DNA from: an uncultured Eubacteriales bacterium
GTDB taxonomy: Bacteria > Bacillota > Clostridia > Oscillospirales > CAG-272
Reading direction: 5' to 3'
DNA: 41,580 bases
NCBI GenBank assembly: GCA_934393265.1
Contig: CAKRQL010000008.1
Span: 1 to 41,580 of the forward strand
Below are positions 16,190 to 24,589 of this stretch, piece by piece. The notes below the pieces were generated by a model, which was given only the letters and a program-made list of their open reading frames with translations, was not told the origin of the DNA and did no database searches. The position numbers were made by a program, and so were the translations under genes. Each line of letters starts with the position of its first letter. Position 1 is the first letter of the stretch.

Positions 16190-16710
16190 AATACAGTTTA
16201 CATTGTAGCGCAGATTATTACTTATCTGCAGGGGGGCATGGCGCGCGGGGCGCGCAGTGAAATACGGCTTACGCCGTGTGTAGGTTAGCGCAAACAAAAG
16301 GCAAGCTTGCCTTTGTCCGGCTTCCCACTGACCTGTAGGGCGGGGGGCTTGCTCCCGCCGTGCGTAACCGCGATTGACGAGAAAGCAAAGCTGACAGAAT
16401 GGAGCCGGGTTAAATTAAGCCTACCTCCGGGAGGGAGGTGGCACGCGAAGCGACGGTGTGAGCCCGTCGTGTTCAAAACTAACTATAACACGGCGACAGC
16501 CGTATTTCACAGCCGACAGGCTATTTCACATTTTCCGAAAAGGAAAATATTTCACACGGCGCAAGCCGTATTTCACTGTGCCGCAAGGCACCATGCCGCC
16601 CGCAGGCTCCTTCAGTCGTCTGCGACGCCAGCTCCCTCTCGGAGGGAGCCTTGACTTTCGCCGCGCTTTTTCCATCGTTTTAATACACGGATAGGCTTTA
16701 CTTTGCCTGA
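16190..16710. repeat. gene-free region with an array of short hairpins
   Basis: No gene is visible between hpf and rnc. The clearest part is 16490-16591: five hairpins (stems ACGGC/GCCGT, AGCC/GGCT, ATTTTCC/GGAAAAT, ACGGC/GCCGT and GTGCC/GGCAC; four have loops GACA or GCAA) separated four times by the heptamer ATTTCAC at 16504, 16523, 16549 and 16570. At 16257-16277 the reverse element occurs (GTGAAAT then ACGGC-TTAC-GCCGT). Other palindromes include AAGGCAAGCTTGCCTT near 16298 and CTCCCTCTCGGAGGGAG near 16630. Confidence 0.7.
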
Positions 16711-16715
16711 TACGG

Positions 16716-17489
16716 TCAGGCGTCAAGCTCGCGCAGCTTTCTGAGGGCTGCCTCCGCCGCGGCGGTGTCCGCCGCCTTCATATTCTTCCCCTCCCCGACG
16801 GCAAGCACTACGCCGTCGACGCTTACGGCACGGAAATAGGTTTTCATATGCTCGGGTCCCCGCTCGCCGACCGTCTCGTACTTCGGCTCTCCGCGCCGGT
16901 GCCCCGGGCGGGCGCAGTACTCCTGCAATGCGTTCTTCGGGCTATGCGACGGGGTACCCCCGCCGGGCTTCAGAAATGCCGAAAGATCGAGTATCCCGGA
17001 GACCGCGCGCGTCACCGTCGGCAGGTCCATCCCGCTGTCAATGTAGATAGCTCCGACGATGCTCTCAAAAAGGTCCTCCATTACCGACAGCTCCTCCGAG
17101 ATGCGGAGCTTTTCGTCGCCCTCTCCCATGATAAGATACTGCTGAAGTCCTATCCCGTGTATCGTTTTTGCGAGATTCGTCTTGTCGGAGAGATGCGATT
17201 TCAGGTTTGAAAAATCCCCCTCGCGAAGCTCCGTGTAAATGCCGTGACGGTATCTCCTCGCGTAATTCTGCACAAAATATGTGACGATCACAGCCGAGAG
17301 AACGCTGTCGCCGAAGAACTCCAGAACCTCGTTTGACTGGTAGGGTATCGATGTCCTCCCGTTCTGCTCGTTGCAGAAGCTCGTCCGTGTGAACGCCTGC
17401 CGCAGAAGGCTCCTGTCCCTGAAGCGATAGCCTATGATTTTCTCAATAATCTCCTCGTTCCCGTCAAATCCGATGATTTCCTTTTTCAT
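16716..17489 (-). CDS. rnc: ribonuclease III
   Basis: 257 residues. The catalytic domain (about 8-160) has the signature NEVLEFFGDSVL (53-64, metal ligands Glu57 and Asp61) and EDLFESIVGAIYID (138-151, Asp139 and Glu142). A double-stranded RNA-binding domain covers about 184-255. It cleaves double-stranded RNA in rRNA and mRNA processing. ATG at 17489 is chosen because the family alignment starts there, with AGGCGG 9 bases upstream; the same frame extends 57 codons further but reads through a hairpin and is unlikely to be translated. The usual smc/ftsY neighbours are absent. A GC-rich hairpin lies in the leader at 17554-17573. Confidence 0.96.
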   Translation of the reverse strand: MKKEIIGFDGNEEIIEKIIGYRFRDRSLLRQAFTRTSFCNEQNGRTSIPYQSNEVLEFFGDSVLSAVIVTYFVQNYARRYRHGIYTELREGDFSNLKSHLSDKTNLAKTIHGIGLQQYLIMGEGDEKLRISEELSVMEDLFESIVGAIYIDSGMDLPTVTRAVSGILDLSAFLKPGGGTPSHSPKNALQEYCARPGHRRGEPKYETVGERGPEHMKTYFRAVSVDGVVLAVGEGKNMKAADTAAAEAALRKLRELDA

Positions 17490-17543
17490 GCTTTCTGTCC
17501 GCCTTTCTTTTTTCTTTTCCCGTTTCCGGGAATTTCTCCGGCG

Positions 17544-17573
17544 CAAAGCAAAAGGCGCCGGTGTACCGGCGCC
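17544..17573 (-). terminator. terminator-like hairpin in the rnc leader
   Basis: Palindrome GGCGCCGGTGTACCGGCGCC (17554-17573) is followed on the minus strand by TTTTGCTTTG, about 65 bases before the rnc ATG. It may attenuate rnc, serve as an RNase III target for autoregulation, or be an upstream terminator. Confidence 0.6.
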
Positions 17574-17829
17574 CTTAAATTTTCGGAAAATACGGAAAAA
17601 GCCTGCGACGAAAAAGCTATAAGTATCGCCGCACGACCTCTCCGACCCTATCCGTTTCACCCGTTCTCACGGATGAAAGAGATAAACCCGAAAAGCGCCC
17701 TTGCCCCTGAATTCTAACATATTCCCGCGCCCCTGTCAACCCCCCGGAGAAAATATTTTTTTGCCCGCCATGCCCACGGGGAGGCGCGCAAAAGCTCCGC
17801 CGCCACCGCGGGGCGTCCGCCTCGCGGTG

Positions 17830-17858
17830 TTGACAAAATAACCAAAGTATGGTATTAT
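17830..17858 (+). promoter_or_regulatory. promoter of the sugar transferase operon
   Basis: TTGACA (17830-17835), 17 bases, TATTAT (17853-17858); about 90 bases of leader precede the start. Confidence 0.85.
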
Positions 17859-17948
17859 GGTGTCATTATATAATTTACGCGCGACGCCCGGGACGGGCGC
17901 GCGCAGAAAATCCTGCCGGGGCACCCCGGTCGAAAGGACGCAGAAAAC

Positions 17949-19970
17949 ATGTATGACGACAGAAAAAGTCGGCTGAAAATGGTTGAAACATATGCGGACA
18001 TGCTCCTGAATTTTCTCTCGGCATGGATAGCCTATATGTTTGTGTGCATGATACACGACCCGGTCATAAAAATCAATGACCCTATTCCGATGGTTGTGAT
18101 ATTCGCACTTCTTTTCCTCTCCTCGTTTATCTATCAGTGGGCGGGAGTCTATACCGTCGCGGCAAGGTCCAATATGCCGACGGCGACGGCAAGCATACTC
18201 CGTGCGAATTTCATATTCTACGGCTCCCTCTCGGTCATGTTCTCGATAACCGCGCGCGGTGACGGGCGCGAATTTCTCCTCACGTGGACGCTTATAGCCC
18301 TGTTTGTCAGCACCGCGATACTCATGTTCAAGCGGCAGATAACCGTCGGCTTTGTCCGCCTGCTGCGGAAAAAGCAATTCCACCTGCGCAAGGTGATAAT
18401 AGTCGGCGACGATACCGAGGGCGCGGCGGACTTTATAAAGCGCGTGACCGACGACTCGAAGTACGGCTTTATGATACTCGGCTACGTCGGGAGCAAGATC
18501 TCCCCCTCCGTCGGCTGTGAAAAGCTCGGTGAGCTCCGTGAGCTCGAGCGCGTTATAGAGGAGTACAAGCCGACCGACGCCGTCTTTGCGATAAACGCCT
18601 ACGACAAGCGGCACCTCATCCGCCTCGTCAACCTATGCGACGACAAATGCGTCCGCGTCTATTTCCTGCCGGTCATCTACGGCTTCTTCAAGACGCCGAG
18701 GCAGATAGAGCAGATAGGCGACCTGCCGATAATCAACATACACACCACTCCGCTCGACAACCCGGCAAACGCCGCCATAAAGCGCGCGGTCGACATCATA
18801 GGCTCCCTCGCTCTGATAATTCTCACATCGCCGATAATGCTTATAGCCGCGATAGGCGTCCGCCTCTCCTCCCCCGGTCCCATACTCTTCCGGCAGAAGA
18901 GGGTCGGCAAGCTCGGCAAGCCTTTTACCATGCTGAAATTCCGCTCTATGCGGGTAAATACCGACTCCGATGTCGCGTGGAGCCACGAGGGTGACCCGAG
19001 AAAAACAAAATTCGGCTCATTTATCCGCGCGACGTCGATAGACGAGCTGCCGCAGCTGTTCAACGTCCTGCTCGGCAGCATGTCGCTCGTCGGTCCGAGA
19101 CCGGAGATACCCCATTTTGTCGAATACTTCCGCACCGTTATTCCCCTTTATATGGTAAAGCACTATGTAAAGCCGGGGCTCACCGGGCTCGCGCAGGTGC
19201 GGGGGCTCCGCGGCGACACCGATATCGAGGAGCGCATACACGCCGATATAGAATACATCGAGAACTGGTCGCTCTGGCTCGATCTTTCAATACTCTTAAA
19301 GACCCCGTTCAAGGCGTTCAACAAGAGCGAGCGCGTTGAGAGCGCGGGCACGGACGAAAACGGCAAGGAGGAGGAACGCCCCGAGGTGGAGATAGCGGCA
19401 GAGTCTGCCCTCGCCGCCGCAGCCGCGCCGAAAAAGGCAAAACAGGCTGATAAAAAAGCCGAAAAAGCCGCCCCCGCGGAAGCCGGAATTGCACCGGAGC
19501 CCGAAAAGGCAACGAAAGCCGCAGAAGTCGGGCAAACCGCGCCCGAGGAGTCTGAAGCCGGCACCGCCGTCACGGACAGCACCGCAGAGAAGCCTGCGGA
19601 GGCGGTCGCAGCCGTCGGGCCCGCGGACAGTGCTCCGGCAGAGGAAATTGCCGCGCCCGAGGAGCCCGAAGCCGGCACCGCCGTCACGGACGGCACCGCA
19701 GAGAAGCCCGCGGAGGCGGTCGCAGCCGTCGAGCCCGCGAACAGTGCCCCGACAGAGGAAATTGCCGCCCCCGCAGAGCCCGCCGACAACACAGACAACG
19801 CCGGAAATACAAAGCCCGACGATAACGCAGACCACACCGGGGACGCGGAAAACGCGGATACCACCGCGCCGGGCGAAATGAAGCCCGCAATTCCCTGCCC
19901 CGGAGTACAGGGTAAATACGAGACCCCGCCCGACATATTCGGCGCGGAGAATGAGGAGGCGGAGAAATGA
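17949..19970 (+). CDS. polyprenyl-phosphate sugar phosphotransferase with a repetitive acidic tail
   Basis: 673 residues. Several N-terminal membrane segments (about 15-35, 47-66, 87-100, 110-127) and a nucleotide-fold region (147-215) precede the catalytic domain (277-458). This starts with AIKRAVDIIG, one more membrane segment and the hallmarks VRLSSPGPILFRQKRVG, KFRSMRV, IDELPQLFNVLLGSMSLVGPRPE and KPGLTGLAQVRG. It transfers sugar 1-phosphate from a UDP-sugar to undecaprenyl phosphate, the first step of exopolysaccharide or capsule assembly. Family members normally end shortly after the catalytic domain. Here 210 more residues rich in Ala, Glu and Pro follow, including a tandem 38-residue repeat encoded at 19545-19658 and 19659-19772. 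It overlaps the next gene by four bases. Confidence 0.93.
   Translation: MYDDRKSRLKMVETYADMLLNFLSAWIAYMFVCMIHDPVIKINDPIPMVVIFALLFLSSFIYQWAGVYTVAARSNMPTATASILRANFIFYGSLSVMFSITARGDGREFLLTWTLIALFVSTAILMFKRQITVGFVRLLRKKQFHLRKVIIVGDDTEGAADFIKRVTDDSKYGFMILGYVGSKISPSVGCEKLGELRELERVIEEYKPTDAVFAINAYDKRHLIRLVNLCDDKCVRVYFLPVIYGFFKTPRQIEQIGDLPIINIHTTPLDNPANAAIKRAVDIIGSLALIILTSPIMLIAAIGVRLSSPGPILFRQKRVGKLGKPFTMLKFRSMRVNTDSDVAWSHEGDPRKTKFGSFIRATSIDELPQLFNVLLGSMSLVGPRPEIPHFVEYFRTVIPLYMVKHYVKPGLTGLAQVRGLRGDTDIEERIHADIEYIENWSLWLDLSILLKTPFKAFNKSERVESAGTDENGKEEERPEVEIAAESALAAAAAPKKAKQADKKAEKAAPAEAGIAPEPEKATKAAEVGQTAPEESEAGTAVTDSTAEKPAEAVAAVGPADSAPAEEIAAPEEPEAGTAVTDGTAEKPAEAVAAVEPANSAPTEEIAAPAEPADNTDNAGNTKPDDNADHTGDAENADTTAPGEMKPAIPCPGVQGKYETPPDIFGAENEEAEK
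19545..19772 (+). repeat. tandem 114-bp coding repeat
   Basis: Two adjacent 38-codon units in the sugar transferase tail, differing at six codons' residues (for example Ser/Pro, Ser/Gly, Gly/Glu). They lie in a low-complexity Ala/Glu/Pro region. Confidence 0.8.
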
Positions 19971-21058
19971 AGATACTCTACGCCGCCTCGGTAATAAGCC
20001 ACATAAACAACTTTCACCTGCCGTATATAGAAGCACTCCGGCAGGAGGGGCATACCGTCCTCACAATGGCGAGAGGGGCGGGCGCCGACATCGACATCCC
20101 GTTTGAGAAGTCCATGACCTCGCCGAAAAACCTTTCTAATATCCGCCGCATCAGAAAAATTCTTAAGGAAGAAAGGTTTGACGCGGTAATGCTCAACACC
20201 TCTCTCGCCGCCTTTCTGATCCGCGCCGCAATGCCGAAGAAAAACCGTCCGAGAGTGCTGAATATCGTACACGGGTACCTGTTTTACCGTGGCGGCAAGG
20301 GAATGCGCAACCGTATTCTCCTCTTCTGTGAAAGGGTGTGCCGAAAAAAGACCGACGCCGTTCTTACAATGAACCGCGAGGACGAGCTGATAGCCCGGGA
20401 GTCCCGGCTCTGCCTCGGTAAAATCTATACCACGCGCGGCTTCGGCGTCAGAATAAAGCTCCCGACGGAGGCGCGGGAGGACGTGCGAGTTCGTCTCGGC
20501 TGTACCGACAGCTATCTTCTCGCCTTTGTCGGCGAGCTCTCCGGGCGGAAAAACGAGGAGCTGCTTATCTCCGCACTGCCAAAGCTCGCGGAGCGCATAC
20601 CCGAGATAAAGCTCTGTCTCGTCGGCTCCGGCGCGGAGGAGGAAAAGCTTAAAAATCAGGCAAAGGCACTCGGCGTCTGCGACCGCGTGATATTCACAGG
20701 TCAGGTGAGCGACCCGCAGAACTATGTCGCCGCAGCCGACCTCTACGTGAGCGCGAGCCGGATTGAGGGTCTCCCGTTCAACATCGTTGAAGCAATGGGA
20801 GAGGAGCGCACCGTCCTCGCCTCTGATATAAAGGGGCACGTCGACATAATCCGCGACGGGCGGGACGGCTACATTTTCCCGCTCGGCGATATTGACGCCC
20901 TCACGGAAAAGGTCGTGAAAATTCATTCAGGCGAGCTGTCGCTGAATCCGCGGGAGATCTCCGCGCGGGCAATGGAATTTTCGTTCTCCGAGGTGTTTTC
21001 GGACACCCTCGGATGTATGCGCGACTTTCTTTGCGACGCGGACGGAAAATCTGACTGA
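19967..21058 (+). CDS. glycosyltransferase family 4-type
   Basis: 363 residues with a GT-B fold. The N-terminal domain has MKILYAASVISHINNFHLPYIEALRQEGH and NIVHGYLFYRGGKG. The C-terminal nucleotide-sugar domain has AFVGELSGRKNEELLISALPKL, VGSGAEEEKLKNQAKALG, VIFTGQVSDPQNYVAAADLYVSASRIEGLPFNIVEAMG with the EX7E-type motif, and HVDIIRDGRDGYIFPLGD. It probably adds the next sugar to the lipid carrier loaded by the preceding enzyme. ATG overlaps the sugar transferase stop in an ATGA junction, so translation is coupled. Donor and acceptor cannot be told from sequence. Confidence 0.92.
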   Translation: MKILYAASVISHINNFHLPYIEALRQEGHTVLTMARGAGADIDIPFEKSMTSPKNLSNIRRIRKILKEERFDAVMLNTSLAAFLIRAAMPKKNRPRVLNIVHGYLFYRGGKGMRNRILLFCERVCRKKTDAVLTMNREDELIARESRLCLGKIYTTRGFGVRIKLPTEAREDVRVRLGCTDSYLLAFVGELSGRKNEELLISALPKLAERIPEIKLCLVGSGAEEEKLKNQAKALGVCDRVIFTGQVSDPQNYVAAADLYVSASRIEGLPFNIVEAMGEERTVLASDIKGHVDIIRDGRDGYIFPLGDIDALTEKVVKIHSGELSLNPREISARAMEFSFSEVFSDTLGCMRDFLCDADGKSD

Positions 21059-21145
21059 AAAGCAAAACGGCAACAGCGGTAATCACGGGCAGGACGGCGG
21101 AAAGAGGCGCCCTGCCCCATTTATATAATAACGCCCGCCTTCTTA

Positions 21146-21174
21146 TTGCAATCGCGCGGAATATATGCTATAAT
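21146..21174 (+). promoter_or_regulatory. promoter of the DUF3737-MalY unit
   Basis: TTGCAA (21146-21151), 17 bases, TATAAT (21169-21174). A GGGCAGG/CCTGCCC hairpin just upstream (21087-21117) may end the previous operon. Confidence 0.75.
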
Positions 21175-21234
21175 CAAGGCGAAAAATAAGAAAAACGGGA
21201 GCCGCCGCGCGGTAGCCCCGGGGAGATGAGATAT

Positions 21235-22092
21235 ATGGAAATGAAAGAAGTCAAAAGGCAGGTGCTGACCGGGGAGAGGGCGCTCTTCGCGTCAAGAAAT
21301 CTCATTGTCACCGACTGTATATTCGAGGACGGCGAATCGCCCCTCAAGGAGAGCCGGAATATAGAGATACGCGGCTCTATGTTCAAGTGGAAATACCCGC
21401 TCTGGTACTGTAAGAACGTCCGCGTCGAGGACTCAACGTGGTTCGATATGGCGCGCGCCGGTGTGTGGTACACCGACAATATCTCGGTGAGAGACTGCGC
21501 GATAGAGGCTCCGAAAAACTTCCGCCGGTGCCGGGGGCTGACCCTTGATAACGTCTCGTTCCCGAACGCGCAGGAGACCCTCTGGTCCTGCGACGGGGCG
21601 GAGCTTCACGCGGTTGTCGCAAAGGGCGACTATTTCGCCATGAACTCCGAAAATCTTAAGATAGATAATCTGACCCTCTACGGCAACTACTCCTTTGACG
21701 GAGTTAAAAACGTTGAAATCACAGGCTCCCGCCTCCTCTCAAAGGACGCCTTCTGGAACAGCGAAAACGTCACCGTGCGTGACTCGTTCATATCCGGCGA
21801 ATACCTCGGCTGGAACGCGAAAAATCTCACCCTGATAAACTGCACCATAGAGAGCCTGCAGGGTATGTGCTACATTGAAAATCTCGTCATGAAAAGCTGC
21901 AAGCTGATAAATACCACCCTTGCCTTTGAATATTCGACCGTAGACGCCGAGATTGACGGCGGGATCGACAGCGTGATAAACCCCACCGCCGGCACTATCC
22001 GCGCCGAGAAAATCGGAAGGCTTATACTCGAGCGCGACAGAATAGACCCCGAAAAGACAAAAATCGTATGCAAAAGTACCAATAAGGCGTGA
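21235..22092 (+). CDS. DUF3737 family protein, right-handed beta-helix
   Basis: 285 residues. The whole protein is built of short repeated strands such as NIEIRGSMF, NVRVEDSTWF, NISVRDCAIE, NLKIDNLTLYG, NVEITGSRLL and NLTLINCTIE, the pattern of a right-handed parallel beta-helix. The family signature WKYPLWYCKNV and ARAGVWYTDN marks DUF3737. No signal peptide is seen, so it is cytosolic. ATG at 21235 is 9 bases after GGGGAG; an ATG at 21226 in the same frame is too close to that site. The gene sits 28 bases before a PatB/MalY-type gene. The biochemical function of the family is not established. Confidence 0.9.
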   Translation: MEMKEVKRQVLTGERALFASRNLIVTDCIFEDGESPLKESRNIEIRGSMFKWKYPLWYCKNVRVEDSTWFDMARAGVWYTDNISVRDCAIEAPKNFRRCRGLTLDNVSFPNAQETLWSCDGAELHAVVAKGDYFAMNSENLKIDNLTLYGNYSFDGVKNVEITGSRLLSKDAFWNSENVTVRDSFISGEYLGWNAKNLTLINCTIESLQGMCYIENLVMKSCKLINTTLAFEYSTVDAEIDGGIDSVINPTAGTIRAEKIGRLILERDRIDPEKTKIVCKSTNKA

Positions 22093-22120
22093 CCCGTGTA
22101 TATTTTCCGGAGGCTTACCG

Positions 22121-23278
22121 ATGAATTTTGATTTTGATAAAATGACCGACCGCCGCGGTACCGGCTCATCAAAATGGGACGTCCCGGAGGGGGTAATTCC
22201 CCTGTCGATTGCCGACATGGATTTTGAGTGTGCACCTGCGATACGCCGTGCCCTTGAGGAGCGGATAAGGAACGGGATATACGGCTATACCGACATAGGC
22301 GAGGAGTGGTACTCTTCCTACGTCGGCTGGTGGCAGAGCCGCCACGGCTTTACAATGAAGCGCGATGGGCTCATTTTCACAACGGGAGTTGTCCCGGCTA
22401 TATCCTCCGCCGTCAGAAAGCTGACGACCCCGGCGGAAAAGGTGCTTCTTCTTACCCCGGTCTACAATATCTTCTTTAATTCGATACTGAATAACGGGCG
22501 GCTCGTGCTCGAATGTCCGCTTATCTATAACGCGGACTGCACGTATTCGGTGGATTTCGCCGCCCTTGAAGCCGGGCTCGCCGACCCGCAGACCTCCCTC
22601 ATGATTCTCTGCAACCCCCATAACCCCGTCGGGAAAATATGGGACAGGGAGACCCTCGCGAAAATCGGAGAGCTCGCGGCAAATAACGGCGTCACCGTCC
22701 TGTCCGACGAGATACATTGCGACATCACGCTCCCCGGGCAGGACTATATTCCCTTTGCCTCGGCAAGCGACACCTGCCGGGAGATAAGCGTCACCTGTAT
22801 ATCCCCGACAAAGACATTCAGCATACCCGGGCTGCAGACCGCGGCGGTGTATGCCGAGAATAAAATTCTCCGCCACAAAATGTGGCGCGCTCTCAATACC
22901 GACGAGGTCGCAGAGCCGAACGTCCTCGCCGCGATAGCACCGACGGCGGCATTTACCGGCGGGGCGGAGTGGCTCGACGGGCTGCGCGAATACCTCCGGG
23001 AAAACCGCAAAATCGCCGAAAAATTCATAAAATCACATATACCGTGTATCAAAATCACCCCCGCCGACGCCACATATCTTATGTGGCTCAACGTCGCCGC
23101 CCTCGGCGGCGGTGACAGTCTTTCCGCCGCCGCGGAGGCGCACGGGCTCATTCTCTGCCCCGGCTCACACTACGGGGAGGGCGGGCGCGACTTCGTGCGC
23201 GTCAATGTCGCAACCCCGAGGAAAAGGCTCCTCGACGGGCTCGCCCGCCTTGCCCGCGCGGCGGGCGCGGACATCTGA
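22121..23278 (+). CDS. PatB/MalY family pyridoxal phosphate enzyme, C-S beta-lyase
   Basis: 385 residues, fold-type I aminotransferase. N-terminal MTDRRGTGSSKWD and IPLSIADMDFECAPAIRRAL are diagnostic of PatB/MalY, as are YGYTDIGEEWYSSYVGWWQSRHG and CNPHNPVGKIW. PLP-binding Lys231 lies in SPTKTFSIPGLQ and Asp196 in VLSDEIHCD. It should cleave cystathionine or cysteine conjugates to a thiol, pyruvate and ammonia in the cytosol. GGAGG lies upstream of the ATG. It follows the DUF3737 gene and is probably transcribed with it. Confidence 0.93.
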   Translation: MNFDFDKMTDRRGTGSSKWDVPEGVIPLSIADMDFECAPAIRRALEERIRNGIYGYTDIGEEWYSSYVGWWQSRHGFTMKRDGLIFTTGVVPAISSAVRKLTTPAEKVLLLTPVYNIFFNSILNNGRLVLECPLIYNADCTYSVDFAALEAGLADPQTSLMILCNPHNPVGKIWDRETLAKIGELAANNGVTVLSDEIHCDITLPGQDYIPFASASDTCREISVTCISPTKTFSIPGLQTAAVYAENKILRHKMWRALNTDEVAEPNVLAAIAPTAAFTGGAEWLDGLREYLRENRKIAEKFIKSHIPCIKITPADATYLMWLNVAALGGGDSLSAAAEAHGLILCPGSHYGEGGRDFVRVNVATPRKRLLDGLARLARAAGADI

Positions 23279-23323
23279 ACCAAAAGCAAAGTAAAAACCG
23301 GAACGACCCGAAAGTGAGACCAC

Positions 23324-24583
23324 ATGCAGACAAATAAAAGCACTCCCCGGCGCGCCTCGGCATTTGTCGATTTTTCGGCGCTGCTCACCCTGATTGCCCT
23401 CATTATTGAAATAATACCGCGCTCCACCGCCCTGACCTATGCCCACCCGGGTGCCGACGGCGGACTTGTATACTCAACCGGGTATTACTCGTATTTCAGC
23501 CTTATGCCGTTCGGCTACGGAAACGCGGGACCGCTCATAACGGCGATACTCACCTGTGTGTCGCTCCTGCTTATCGAAGTATATTTTGCAAGGCGGCAGA
23601 CGTGGCTCCTCGGGACCGAGGTCGTCGTCTCGGGGGCGGGCGTCGTGACCTCTCTTCTCCCTCTCCTCCTCGGCTTTACCGGGAGCTACGGCGTGCTCTC
23701 CGCCCTCATAACCGCATCCCTTGCCGGGAGCTTCGTTCTTCTTATATCGGAGCGGAAGAGAAGACAACGCGACGCGGAGTACGACGCGGAATGTCACAGG
23801 GGCGAGCGCCTTTCGCTCTCCGTAACCGTCGTCGTAATGCTGCTGTTCACACTGTGGCTGCCTCTCCTGCTAATAACGCTCCCCGTGCGGGTGGTATCAA
23901 TAGTTATTTCGCTCGTCACATCGCCGAAAAGAAAGCGCGCCTACCACGCGTCATACTATGCAAAGGAGCTGGGGCTTCCCTACCGCGACGGTATAGAGGG
24001 CGACCCCGGCTATATCCTCTATAACGAGGCGAGGTCCGAGGGAGCCGACATACGTATGGTTGTCGACCCGGTCCACGGTATAGACCGGATATTTTACGGG
24101 GGCGGGATTTACACCTTCCCGGACTTTGACGCCCTCGCCTATAACCCGAAAGAAAAATGCTGGGAGATAATCGCCATAAAGGAAAAGGAGATAGGCTATC
24201 TCACCGACGATTACGACCTCCTCCTATCAGACCTCGGCGGCGCGGCTGTCCCGGTGAATATAATGGTGCTCACGGAGATGATACTCCCGGAGGGCGATTA
24301 CTCCGACCCGGACGCCGTGGCATCGGAAAACGGTGAGCGGCGGCTCACCCTCCTGCCGGAATATATAAAGGTCGGCGACACCTACCTTGACGCCCTGCTC
24401 GGAGAGAGCGAGGCGGAGGCAGAGGCCCGGGAAGCCGCGGCGAAAAACGCGGGCGCGGCGGACGCAGGCACAGCCGAAACCGACGACGGCACCGATGCCC
24501 CCGCTACGGACCACGACACAGCAAAAGCAGCCGACGCAACCGACACTACCCCCGACGAAAACCCAACCGAAGAAGGAAAATAA
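23324..24583 (+). CDS. multi-pass membrane protein, unknown function
   Basis: 419 residues. About five or six membrane segments occupy 15-200, including FSALLTLIALIIEIIP, LITAILTCVSLLLIEVYF and LSVTVVVMLLFTLWLPLLLITLPVRVV. A soluble part (200-370) with no motif I can name follows (ADIRMVVDPVHGIDRIFYGGGIY, YLTDDYDLLLSDLGG). The last ~50 residues are low-complexity Ala, Thr and Asp. The gene lies 45 bases after the MalY-type gene and 6 bases before the lipoprotein gene; the lipoprotein and this gene are likely co-transcribed. I do not recognise the family. Confidence 0.75.
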   Translation: MQTNKSTPRRASAFVDFSALLTLIALIIEIIPRSTALTYAHPGADGGLVYSTGYYSYFSLMPFGYGNAGPLITAILTCVSLLLIEVYFARRQTWLLGTEVVVSGAGVVTSLLPLLLGFTGSYGVLSALITASLAGSFVLLISERKRRQRDAEYDAECHRGERLSLSVTVVVMLLFTLWLPLLLITLPVRVVSIVISLVTSPKRKRAYHASYYAKELGLPYRDGIEGDPGYILYNEARSEGADIRMVVDPVHGIDRIFYGGGIYTFPDFDALAYNPKEKCWEIIAIKEKEIGYLTDDYDLLLSDLGGAAVPVNIMVLTEMILPEGDYSDPDAVASENGERRLTLLPEYIKVGDTYLDALLGESEAEAEAREAAAKNAGAADAGTAETDDGTDAPATDHDTAKAADATDTTPDENPTEEGK

Positions 24584-24589
24584 GAATCA

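Noticed and set aside
16190..16710. Small genes in the hpf-rnc gap
   Set aside because: Frames of 60-115 codons exist on both strands but follow the hairpin repeats and have no ribosome sites.
17736..18614. A 292-codon minus-strand frame over the start of the sugar transferase gene
   Set aside because: It covers the plus-strand promoter and coding start, has no recognisable motif and is explained by codon bias.
19163..20926. A 587-codon open frame on the minus strand across the sugar transferase and glycosyltransferase genes
   Set aside because: It runs antisense to two genes with clear domains and is a by-product of their GC-rich codon use. It has no ribosome site and its composition is low-complexity Ala/Ser.
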